Below, piece after piece: positions 1-6,387 of a stretch of DNA of 7,107 bases. Every line of letters starts with the position of its first letter. The stretch's first letter is position 1. A model generated the notes under the pieces. That model was not told the origin of the DNA. It did not search any database and saw only the letters and a list, made by a program, of their open reading frames with translations. This DNA is from DATLCI01 sp046714215 (GTDB lineage: Bacteria > Acidobacteriota > Terriglobia > Terriglobales > Acidobacteriaceae), in NCBI GenBank assembly GCA_046714215.1, contig JBKKBM010000106.1, forward strand, positions 1-7,107. Direction: 5' to 3'. The position numbers were made by a program, and so were the translations under genes.

Positions 1-1339
1 TCATCAGCCCCAGGGAATACCAACTGACGGCGACCATCGTCGCCAAAACGTAGCGCTCGCGCCGCGACCAGTAGCTGAATCCGCGCATGATTCGGCCGGT
101 AAAAGTTGGGCTCGAGCCCTTGGCCGCATCTAATCGGCGCTGCGGGAGATAGCGAATCCACAGCACCAGCAGGAAGAGCGAGCCGCCCAACAATCCCCCG
201 AAACAAAACAACAGCAGCCAATCGAGCCTACGGAACGGCCATGTCACGAACTCCTCTTCGGCGCTGCGCTCCGCACGTTCCCGCCAAAGAGACGCCCCGG
301 CATCACCTTGCGCCTTCAGCTCCCGCCCATATAAAGCCCAGCCCAGGTAGGCCGCCTCCATGTTCGGACCGATCCGGTACAAGCGTTCCAGGATCTCGTT
401 CTTGACTGCCGGCGTGGTCTGTTTGGCCTCGCGGGGCAAGCGGTAGAGAATCATGCGCCCGATTAATACATGGAACATGCGCGGGTCATTGCCGCGTTCC
501 AGAAAATCCCGGTAACCCCGCTCGAACGATTCTCTGGCCAATCCGGGCTCACCGATAGAGTCCAGGTAGGACGAGAGCGTCCACAGTTCCGTAAAATCAC
601 TGGATGCAACCATCGTCGCCGCTCGTAACACGCCTTCCGCGCGCGGGTCGCCCGCATCCTTCAGTAACCCTCCGTATGCCGCCTGGATGAAAGGTGACGT
701 GGGGTCGCGCCGAGCCATCTCCTCATACTCCGGCAGCAGCTTGCGGGCCCGTTCCCCCACTTTTGCCGGGTCCTTGGGCACGCCAAAGAAACTGAACTCC
801 CCCAACCGCTCGGCTTCGAGTTGGGGGATCCGCACCAAACGATAATTATTGGGATTCACGAACTTCGTTCCTACCGTCTGCGGCGAGATCTCGATCCGGG
901 CCGGTACCGAGCGTTTATTGTCGAACTGCATCAAGTACGTGACCGTTACTGAGTCGCCCTTCTGCTCCAGATTTGAGATCACATCCGTGAAGTGCCATCG
1001 GCCCAGTACCACTCCCTTACGTACATCGATCAGCCGCAGCCAGCCTCCGTGCGCGAACCAGACCTTACCGTCACCGGCTTCCGCCAGCTTTGCGAGTGCG
1101 CCCTTTTCGTCAGCATACGTGTGATTCGGATCCAGGGTACTTCCATAGCGCAGCTTCCAGCCCGGGCCCACCACTTCAACTTGGTTGGTTCCCGTGATCA
1201 AGTTGACAGTGTTCCTCGACCCTGGCGCCTTCGGGTGCTCCTGCCCAGAGGCGGTAGCTGCCAAAAGAATGGGCACCACTAGTGCCAAAAGAATGGTCAT
1301 TACCGACTTCCAACATCGTTCGCTCGTTCGGAATCTCAT
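1..1339 (-). CDS. Exported or membrane-anchored protein with TPR-like helical region, 3' end cut by the window edge
   Basis: Reading the minus strand from the ATG at 1337-1339 gives 446 codons with no stop before the left edge, so the gene continues outside the window. Residues 1-13 carry several Arg/Lys. Residues 14-30 form a hydrophobic core ending in ATA, a plausible signal peptidase I site, and there is no lipobox Cys. About residues 31-200 look like a beta-rich periplasmic region that I do not recognise. About residues 210-360 are helical with Ala/Leu/Tyr spacing like degenerate TPRs (for example YLDSIGEPGLARESFERGY). A hydrophobic helix follows at about 371-394, then a basic stretch, and a second hydrophobic segment begins at about 430. 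An ATG at 1300 (Met14) has a better GGAAG ribosome site but would remove the positive n-region, so I prefer 1339. The start is 44 nt after the kinase stop, which suggests co-transcription. The function is unknown; membrane scaffold or stress sensor is only a guess. Confidence 0.8.
   Translation of the reverse strand, partial: MRFRTSERCWKSVMTILLALVVPILLAATASGQEHPKAPGSRNTVNLITGTNQVEVVGPGWKLRYGSTLDPNHTYADEKGALAKLAEAGDGKVWFAHGGWLRLIDVRKGVVLGRWHFTDVISNLEQKGDSVTVTYLMQFDNKRSVPARIEISPQTVGTKFVNPNNYRLVRIPQLEAERLGEFSFFGVPKDPAKVGERARKLLPEYEEMARRDPTSPFIQAAYGGLLKDAGDPRAEGVLRAATMVASSDFTELWTLSSYLDSIGEPGLARESFERGYRDFLERGNDPRMFHVLIGRMILYRLPREAKQTTPAVKNEILERLYRIGPNMEAAYLGWALYGRELKAQGDAGASLWRERAERSAEEEFVTWPFRRLDWLLLFCFGGLLGGSLFLLVLWIRYLPQRRLDAAKGSSPTFTGRIMRGFSYWSRRERYVLATMVAVSWYSLGLM
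1259..1296 (-). repeat. In-frame 24-nt-step duplication inside the signal peptide
   Basis: The 14-base word TGCCAAAAGAATGG (plus strand) occurs at 1259-1272 and again at 1283-1296, exactly 24 nt apart. Read on the coding strand, it gives the repeated residues ILLA in the hydrophobic core (ILLALVVP followed by ILLAAT). The step is a whole number of codons, so the reading frame is kept. This looks like a short slippage or tandem duplication that lengthened the signal-peptide core. Confidence 0.7.
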
Positions 1340-1365
1340 GTTTGCACCGTTCGCCTCAGTATGAC

Positions 1366-1375
1366 TGCATATGCA
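1366..1375. repeat. 10-bp perfect palindrome in the spacer after the kinase gene
   Basis: TGCATATGCA is its own reverse complement and sits in the 44-nt gap between the kinase stop (1384) and the next start (1339). It is AT-rich compared with its surroundings. It has no T-run after it, so it is not an intrinsic terminator. It could be an operator half-site or simply chance. Confidence 0.3.
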
Positions 1376-1383
1376 TGGCCAAA

Positions 1384-2796
1384 CTACTCTCCACTGGTCG
1401 CCGCGCGAACTTTTGCTGTGATCTCGGCGGCCATCTTGTCCGGATTCTCCGCCAGGTCCACCGCATTCACGGTCACCGTGTCATTCCACAACTGGAATCC
1501 CGTCGCCGTGCTGACCAACTCCAGCCGCACTCGGATCATGGTTCCCTGACTGCGCACGGAACCCTGCAGTACCGCGTCCACGCCCAGGCGCGCGCCCACG
1601 GTCTGCGGATCTTCGCCCTCCGCCACCGCCATGCCCTTGGCCGAAGCCGCTACCCGGAAACCGGCTTTCCCCAACGCCATGTTGATGTCTTCGGTCAGGC
1701 TTTGCGCTATCTCCTGCGCCTGCGCATCTCCCACCGGGGCGCGAAAACTGACCACGGCGATCAATTGCACGGCCTGCGTCCGCAAGACGCTGGTTCCCTT
1801 TCCGCCGCTGGACGCCGCATTCCATATCCCCGCGCCCAGCACCACGGCTAGCAGCACGGCCCCGACGACCTTCATCCACTTGGGTTGGTGCGTAACTTTC
1901 GGTGCGCGCAGCCTTCCCATCGTCGTGGATATTTCGCCCAGCGCGCTCGCGACCTCTACCCCCGAGGCGAATCGTTGCGAGGGGTCCTTCTGCAACGCCC
2001 TGGCGATCGTCGATGTGATCTCCGGCGTCGCCTCCGGACAGCGCTCCTGCACGCTTTCCGGCTCTTGCGCCAGGATGGCTTGCAGCGTGTCCATGGTGGT
2101 GGCGCCCTGGAACGGGTTGTGCCCGGTCAGCGACTCATGCATCACGATGCCCAGCGAAAAAACGTCAGAAGCGGGCGTCAGGTTCAGACCCCGGGCCTGC
2201 TCCGGTGACATATAGCGAAACGTGCCCACCAGCGTTCCCGTCTCCGTCTGCACCACGCCGCTCGATTCGATGGTGGGCGATTGGGAATTGCTTCCCTCTT
2301 GTGCGCTCCAGGGCAGCACCTTGGCCAGTCCGAAGTCGACGAGCTTTACATAGCCATCGGCACGCAGCATGATGTTCTCGGGTTTCAGGTCACGATGTAC
2401 GATGCCCCGTTTGTGGGCCACTGCCAGACCTTCCGCCGCTTGGCGGAATATCCGCAGCGCCTCTTCCAGCGGGATGGGACCGTGGGCCAGACGCGCGCGC
2501 AGGGATTCGCCGTCCACGAATTCCATGGAGAGATAACAGCCGAGGTCACTCTCGCCGATATCGAGCACGGTAACAATGTTGGGATGATTCAGAACGGAAG
2601 CCGCGCGCGCCTCGCGAAAGAGTTCGTCCGCAGCGGTCGAGCCTTCGCGAACCTGGGAGATGAATTTCAGGGCGACGATGCGGCCGAGCCGCTTGTCCAT
2701 CGCCTTCCACACCTCGCCGATACCGCCTTTGCCCAGCGGTGACAGCAAGACGTAATGCCCAAATTCGCGTTGCGCCTCCGGTCGAAGCTCCGGCAT
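1384..2796 (-). CDS. Transmembrane Hanks-type Ser/Thr protein kinase with extracytoplasmic TolB/FlgO-like domain
   Basis: The 470-residue protein has a complete PknB-type kinase domain at about residues 14-290. Visible motifs are the glycine loop GKGGIG (22-27), the ATP-binding Lys44 in VALKF, the helix-C Glu62, HRDLKPEN with catalytic Asp136 and Asn141, DFG at 154-156, and SPE at 197-199 in place of APE. The HRD Arg makes it an RD kinase. The activation segment is rich in Ser/Thr (T186, T188 and T192 are candidate autophosphorylation sites). One hydrophobic helix spans about 309-328. Residues about 340-465 resemble the TolB-N/FlgO-like module often attached to bacterial kinases and adenylate cyclases: a VVSFRAP start, then SLTEDINMAL, LGVDAVLQGSV and TGFQLWNDT. 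The family phosphorylates Ser/Thr of partner proteins at the inner membrane; the outer domain probably senses or assembles, but its ligand is unknown. The start has AGAGG just upstream. The gene lies 135 nt after phoU on the same strand. Confidence 0.92.
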   Translation of the reverse strand: MPELRPEAQREFGHYVLLSPLGKGGIGEVWKAMDKRLGRIVALKFISQVREGSTAADELFREARAASVLNHPNIVTVLDIGESDLGCYLSMEFVDGESLRARLAHGPIPLEEALRIFRQAAEGLAVAHKRGIVHRDLKPENIMLRADGYVKLVDFGLAKVLPWSAQEGSNSQSPTIESSGVVQTETGTLVGTFRYMSPEQARGLNLTPASDVFSLGIVMHESLTGHNPFQGATTMDTLQAILAQEPESVQERCPEATPEITSTIARALQKDPSQRFASGVEVASALGEISTTMGRLRAPKVTHQPKWMKVVGAVLLAVVLGAGIWNAASSGGKGTSVLRTQAVQLIAVVSFRAPVGDAQAQEIAQSLTEDINMALGKAGFRVAASAKGMAVAEGEDPQTVGARLGVDAVLQGSVRSQGTMIRVRLELVSTATGFQLWNDTVTVNAVDLAENPDKMAAEITAKVRAATSGE

Positions 2797-2797
2797 A

Positions 2798-2822
2798 GCA
2801 CCTCTTGGCCTCCGCTAGGTGC
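2798..2822 (-). promoter_or_regulatory. Small hairpin that could cover the kinase ribosome-binding site
   Basis: On the coding strand GCACCT (2822-2817) can pair with AGGTGC (2803-2798), leaving a 13-nt loop. The 3' arm overlaps the Shine-Dalgarno-like AGAGG and ends 1 nt before the kinase ATG. A second purine-rich GGAGG lies in the loop, about 12 nt from the start. The 6-bp stem is short, so control of translation is only a possibility. The rest of the gap 2823-2931 holds no clear terminator or promoter. Confidence 0.3.
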
Positions 2823-2931
2823 ACGCGGATGGCCAATTCAGGATGGTTTAGGAAACGCTGGTAAAAGCGAGAGGAGTGTACGTCAGGACGGCCAAAGTGC
2901 GGAAGGAAATCCGATAGGTAGGCTGGCCCTT

Positions 2932-3600
2932 CTACTTCTTCGGTCCCAGGTGGTGTCGCACATCCGCGCCGCGCACCCAGAAAATCACGTCTTCAGCGAT
3001 GTTGGTGGCGTGGTCGGCCACGCGCTCAATGTTGCGCGAGATCAGCAGCGCGTCCACCGCCTGCCGCGCCTCATGGGGCTTCGTCTTAATGATGCCATCC
3101 ATCGCCTGGAAGCATTCACGGTTCAAGTTGTCGACGATGTCGTCCATCTCCAGTACCGATTGCGCCAGGTCCACATCGCCTTCGATCAGCGCTTGCAGCG
3201 ATTTGCGGATCATCTCCGCCGCTACCGACGCCATCTTGGGGATGTCCACCGGCAGGTCGGCCTTGGGCAGCGCGGTGATGTCCATCACCCGTTGCGCGAT
3301 GTTCACTGCCTGGTCGCCGATGCGCTCCAGGTCCGCATTGATCTTCATCACCGCGAGGATGAAGCGCAGATCCACCGCCATCGGCTGTTGCATGGCCAAA
3401 AGATCGAGCGCCAGTTCGTCGATCTCACGTTCCGCATGGTTGATGGCGCTTTCGCCGTCCATCACCTTCTTGCACAGCTTCATATCGCGCTCGCGGTATG
3501 CGGTCACGGCGCGGTCCACGGCGACCTCCGCCAGCCCGCCCATGGTCAGCAGCTTCTGTTTCAACTCATCTAGTCCTTGATGAAATCGCGTGCGCGTCAT
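2932..3600 (-). CDS. phoU: PhoU, phosphate transport and Pho-signalling regulator
   Basis: The 222-residue, all-helical cytoplasmic protein has the usual PhoU length and two three-helix repeats. The metal-binding-type motif of the first repeat is DLERIGDQAVNIA (90-102, with E92 and D96). That of the second is NIERVADHATNIAEDV (190-205, with E192 and D196). In known systems PhoU links PstB and the sensor kinase PhoR: it lowers transporter activity and switches the Pho regulon off when phosphate is plentiful. Its ATG overlaps the pstB stop as ATGA, and AGGAAGG lies about 5 nt before the start, so translational coupling plus its own ribosome loading is likely. It is the last gene of the pst operon unless transcription reads on into the kinase. 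I see no hairpin with a T-run after the stop. Confidence 0.97.
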   Translation of the reverse strand: MTRTRFHQGLDELKQKLLTMGGLAEVAVDRAVTAYRERDMKLCKKVMDGESAINHAEREIDELALDLLAMQQPMAVDLRFILAVMKINADLERIGDQAVNIAQRVMDITALPKADLPVDIPKMASVAAEMIRKSLQALIEGDVDLAQSVLEMDDIVDNLNRECFQAMDGIIKTKPHEARQAVDALLISRNIERVADHATNIAEDVIFWVRGADVRHHLGPKK

Positions 3601-4352
3601 CCAAACCTTCCTGTGATGTAGTCTTCGGTGCGCTTGTCCCCGGGAGTAGTGAAGATCTTCTCCGTCTTGTCCATCTCGATCAACTGGCCCAGCAGGAAGA
3701 AGCAGGTCATGTCCGCCACCCGCGCCGCCTGCTGCATATTATGCGTCACGATCACAACTGTATACTGCCGCTTCAGCTCGAAGATCAGTTCTTCGATCTT
3801 ACTGGTGGAGATCGGATCCAGCGCCGACGCCGGCTCGTCCATGAGCAAGACTTCCGGCTCCACCGCCAACGCCCGGGCGATGCACAGCCGCTGCTGCTGG
3901 CCACCGGACAGACTCGCGCCGGACTTCTTCTTCAGCAGGTCCTTTACTTCTTCCCACAACGCGGCCGACTTCAGCGACCGTTCCACGACCTCATCGAGCA
4001 CCGCGCGGTTGCGGATGCCGTTCAGCTTGAGTCCAGCCGCGACATTATCGTAGATGGTCATGGTCGGAAACGGATTCGGCTTCTGGAACACCATGCCGAT
4101 CTTCCGCCGCACTTCTACCGCCGGCAGTTTGTAGAGGTCCACGCCGCCAGCCGTGACTTTGCCTTCGGCGCGCGCGTCCGGGATGGTCTCATGCATGCGG
4201 TTGAGGCAGCGCACGAACGTGGACTTGCCGCAGCCCGACGGCCCGATGATGGCCGTCGCCTGGTTCGGCGCCACGTCCATGGTGATGCCGTACAACGCTT
4301 GTGCCTTGCCGAAGAAGGCTTTCAAACCTTCCACTCTGATCGCCACACCCAT
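3597..4352 (-). CDS. pstB: PstB, phosphate ABC transporter ATPase
   Basis: This 251-residue protein is full length for PstB (usually about 250-260). Walker A is GPSGCGKST (37-45), the Q-loop is at Q90 in the PstB-typical FQKPNPFP, the signature is LSGGQ (148-152), Walker B is VLLMDE (168-173) with catalytic E173, the D-loop SALDP follows, and the switch His is H204 in VTHNM. All catalytic residues are present. Two copies bind the cytoplasmic face of PstC/PstA and use ATP to import phosphate. The start directly abuts the pstA stop (TAAATG), with AAAGGGA about 8 nt upstream. The stop is shared with the phoU start. The family assignment is as secure as sequence reading allows. Confidence 0.98.
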   Translation of the reverse strand: MGVAIRVEGLKAFFGKAQALYGITMDVAPNQATAIIGPSGCGKSTFVRCLNRMHETIPDARAEGKVTAGGVDLYKLPAVEVRRKIGMVFQKPNPFPTMTIYDNVAAGLKLNGIRNRAVLDEVVERSLKSAALWEEVKDLLKKKSGASLSGGQQQRLCIARALAVEPEVLLMDEPASALDPISTSKIEELIFELKRQYTVVIVTHNMQQAARVADMTCFFLLGQLIEMDKTEKIFTTPGDKRTEDYITGRFG

Positions 4353-5231
4353 TTACGAAGTCCCTTTCATCTGTCCGCGAGCCGCCACGATGCGCACCGC
4401 CGCCACGGAGAACACGATCAGCGCCACCAGCACCAGCGCGCCTGCCCAGGCCTTGCGGTGCCACTCCTCGAAGGGCGAGATGGCATACGCGAATATCTGG
4501 AGGGACAACGCCGCGGTCGGTTGGTTCGGATCCCAATTCCAGAAAGAATTGCCGAAGGCGGTGAACAAGAGCGGCGCGGTCTCGCCCGCCACCCGCGCAA
4601 ATGCCAGCATGATGCCGGTGATAACGCCCGAACTGGCCGAGCGCAGCGCGATAGAGAGCGTCGTCCGCCACTTGGGGATGCCCAGACCATAGCCCGCTTC
4701 CCGCACCGCCTGTGGCACCATCAGCAGGATCTCTTCCGTCGCCCGGGTGATAATGGGCACCATCATCAGCCCCAGCGCCACCGCGCCGGCGAATGCCGAG
4801 AAGTGCTTCTGCCGCATCACGATCAATCCATAGACGGCCAGGCCCATCACGATGGAGGGCAGCCCGTTCAGCACGTCGGCGGTAAAGCGAACGAAGTCGC
4901 CGAAGCGATTACGGCCATACTCCGCCAAGTAGATGCCGGCGCCCACGCCCAGGGGCACGCCGATACAACTTGCCATCAGCATGATGTACGCGGTACCGGC
5001 GATGGCATTCGCCATGCCGCCGCCTGGTTCACCTACAGGCTTGGGAATCTCAGTAAAAAAGGCCCAGTCAAGCGACCCGACTCCGCGATACAGCAGGTAG
5101 CCAAAGATCGCAATCAGCGGCAGCAGCACCGCGGCCGCGGCTAATCCCGATAACAGCGTAGCGGCGTAATCGGCAAACTTTCGGCGGGCTACTGTAAAAC
5201 TGCCCGCGGTCATCACGGTCGCATTAGGCAT
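4353..5231 (-). CDS. pstA: PstA, phosphate ABC transporter permease
   Basis: The 292-residue inner-membrane protein has about six hydrophobic helices, the first at about residues 22-48. Typical PstA features are NGLPSIVMGLAVYG (122-135) and the EAA-loop region REAGYGLGIPKWR (177-189), which docks onto PstB, followed by FARVAGETAPLLFT. It pairs with PstC to form the phosphate channel. The chosen ATG (5229-5231) lies inside pstC, giving an 8-nt overlap, and has AAGGGG about 7 nt upstream. Met7 is a possible alternative start without an equally good site. The short C-terminus ending in basic and polar residues is normal. Confidence 0.97.
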   Translation of the reverse strand: MPNATVMTAGSFTVARRKFADYAATLLSGLAAAAVLLPLIAIFGYLLYRGVGSLDWAFFTEIPKPVGEPGGGMANAIAGTAYIMLMASCIGVPLGVGAGIYLAEYGRNRFGDFVRFTADVLNGLPSIVMGLAVYGLIVMRQKHFSAFAGAVALGLMMVPIITRATEEILLMVPQAVREAGYGLGIPKWRTTLSIALRSASSGVITGIMLAFARVAGETAPLLFTAFGNSFWNWDPNQPTAALSLQIFAYAISPFEEWHRKAWAGALVLVALIVFSVAAVRIVAARGQMKGTS

Positions 5232-6285
5232 GCGCCGCCCCTTTGTGTCCGCGGGTGATGCTCCAGATGAGCAACTGGGCCACTGCGTTCACGATGATGG
5301 TCACCAGGAACAGCGCCAGCCCCACTTCCACCAGCGCGCTCAGGTAAAGGTCTTCGGTGGCTTCGGTGAATTCGTTGGCGATCACGCTAGCCATGGTGTA
5401 TCCGGGAGCAAATAACGACTTCGCGATCTCCGGACGGTTCCCGATCAGCATCGTCACCGCCATGGTCTCGCCCAGTGCACGACCCAGAGCCAGGATGATG
5501 CCGCCTAATATGCCGGCGCGCGCGTTGCGCAGGATCCCGATGCGGATCATCTCCCACCGCGTGGAGCCCAGCGCCAGCACCGCCTCGCGTTGCGTCTGCG
5601 GCACGGCCAGCATCATCTCCCGTGTGATCGACGATACGAACGGCACGATCATGATGGCCAGGATCACGCCCGCGGTGATCATGCCAATGCCGTACGGCGG
5701 ACCTTCGAAAAATCCGGTCCAGCCTAGAGTGCTCTTCAGCCACGGCTGCACATGCGCGCGCATGAGCGGCGCCAGCACAAATATCCCCCACAGTCCGTAA
5801 ACCACGCTGGGGATGGCCGCTAGCAGCTCGACGAAGAACGCCACCGTGCCGCGCAGCGGCCGTGGACACATCTCATTCATGAACATAGCCACGCCGATGC
5901 CCAGCGGCACGGCCATCATCAGCGCCAATAGCGACGAGACAATCGTCCCGTAGATGAAGGGCAGGGCGCCGAAGAGTCCCTGGACCGGGTCCCAGTCGCT
6001 GCTGGTGAAGAACTTCCAACCGAATTCTTTGATCGAGAGCCGAGATTCCGTGACCAGTTCCGTGACTACCAGCGCCACCACGACGAGGATGGAGAGGGCG
6101 GCGCAGAGGACCAACGCGCGGAAGAGTACATCGGCCAACCCGCCGGTGCTGCTCTGATTGAGCAGCTTCCGCACCTCTGAGACTTCGCCGTGCTCCGGCC
6201 CGATAGCCCCTTTGTCGATCCCTTCGAGAGGTCTTCTCAGGTCGAATCTTGGGCTAGGGGGAGTAGGGTGGGGAGATGGGGCCAT
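5224..6285 (-). CDS. pstC: PstC, phosphate ABC transporter permease with N-terminal extension
   Basis: The 353-residue protein is longer than the usual PstC (about 300-320). About residues 1-50 are a hydrophilic extension, Pro-rich over 3-12 (PSPHPTPPSP). The first membrane helix is at about 55-78 and the second at about 108-136. The core has AAIPSVVYGLWGIFVLAP (156-173), an EAA-type loop REAVLALGSTRWEMIR (233-248) for contact with PstB, and GRALGETMAVTMLIGNRPEI, which is characteristic of PstC. There is no convincing Shine-Dalgarno before the ATG at 6285. A GTG at codon 38 is an in-frame alternative, also without a good site, so the real start is uncertain. It is the first gene of the operon, preceded by a Pho-box-like repeat. 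No pstS lies between it and the upstream porin. Confidence 0.95.
   Translation of the reverse strand: MAPSPHPTPPSPRFDLRRPLEGIDKGAIGPEHGEVSEVRKLLNQSSTGGLADVLFRALVLCAALSILVVVALVVTELVTESRLSIKEFGWKFFTSSDWDPVQGLFGALPFIYGTIVSSLLALMMAVPLGIGVAMFMNEMCPRPLRGTVAFFVELLAAIPSVVYGLWGIFVLAPLMRAHVQPWLKSTLGWTGFFEGPPYGIGMITAGVILAIMIVPFVSSITREMMLAVPQTQREAVLALGSTRWEMIRIGILRNARAGILGGIILALGRALGETMAVTMLIGNRPEIAKSLFAPGYTMASVIANEFTEATEDLYLSALVEVGLALFLVTIIVNAVAQLLIWSITRGHKGAAHA
6251..6281 (+). other. G-quadruplex-type motif on the template strand at the start of pstC
   Basis: The plus strand has five G-runs: 6251-6253, 6257-6261, 6266-6268, 6270-6273 and 6278-6281. They are separated by 1-4 nt and fit the usual G3+ with 1-7-nt loops pattern. 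The motif overlaps codons 2-12 of pstC, and its complement is what encodes the Pro-rich N-terminus. Because the G-rich strand is the template, any quadruplex would form in DNA, not in the pstC mRNA. The pattern is clear; folding and function are not shown. Confidence 0.5.
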
Positions 6286-6310
6286 GGTCGGACTCAGGCT
6301 AACAATGCCG

Positions 6311-6328
6311 TGTTAAAGGAAGGTTAAA
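6311..6328 (-). promoter_or_regulatory. Pho-box-like direct repeat upstream of pstC
   Basis: On the coding strand TTTAACC (6328-6322) and TTTAACA (6317-6311) are separated by 4 nt, an 11-bp step. This is the repeat geometry of PhoB/PhoP-family boxes, and the words fit the cyanobacterial type (Py-TTAA-Py-Py-T/A at 11 bp). It ends 25 nt before the pstC ATG, as expected for an operon induced by phosphate starvation. I cannot find a good -10: CATTGT (6307-6302) is the nearest, and it would leave a very short leader. The first repeat shares three bases with a T-run, so part of the match could be chance. Confidence 0.45.
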
Positions 6329-6363
6329 AAAACGGCGCCAGCCCCGATTCAGAGACTGGCGCC
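6326..6363 (-). terminator. Rho-independent terminator of the porin gene
   Basis: The perfect 8-bp GC-rich stem GGCGCCAG / CTGGCGCC (6363-6356 and 6341-6334) has a 14-nt loop. On the minus strand it is followed by one G and then seven T (6332-6326). It begins 25 nt after the porin stop, so it should end the upstream transcript and isolate the pst operon. The T-run runs directly into the Pho-box-like repeat of pstC. Confidence 0.88.
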
Positions 6364-6387
6364 AACCGTGCGCGTTTGGGAGAAATC

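Noticed and set aside
106..405. Plus-strand frame of 99 codons at the left end
   Set aside because: It is antisense to the C-terminal part of the 1-1339 gene and has a Pro/Ser/Arg-rich composition without motifs.
463..657. Short minus-strand frame of 64 codons
   Set aside because: It lies in another frame inside the long open gene 1-1339, which has a signal peptide and coherent secondary-structure pattern. The short frame is Arg/Trp-rich noise.
1282..2215. Several plus-strand open frames opposite the kinase
   Set aside because: The kinase frame on the other strand has complete catalytic motifs. The plus frames are low-information shadows.
2823..2931. Promoter for the kinase in the gap after phoU
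   Set aside because: TACACT-like and TGAATT-like words exist, but none has a matching -35 at 16-18 nt, so I do not annotate one.
2755..3573. Plus-strand open frame opposite phoU (272 codons)
   Set aside because: It mirrors phoU and the gap after it, is rich in His/Arg/Gln, and shows no motif or ribosome site.
3498..5144. Very long plus-strand open frame (548 codons) opposite phoU, pstB and pstA
   Set aside because: It is antisense to three strongly recognised genes. Its translation is dominated by His, Arg, Gln and Asp with no domain pattern, as expected from the antisense frame of GC-rich codons.
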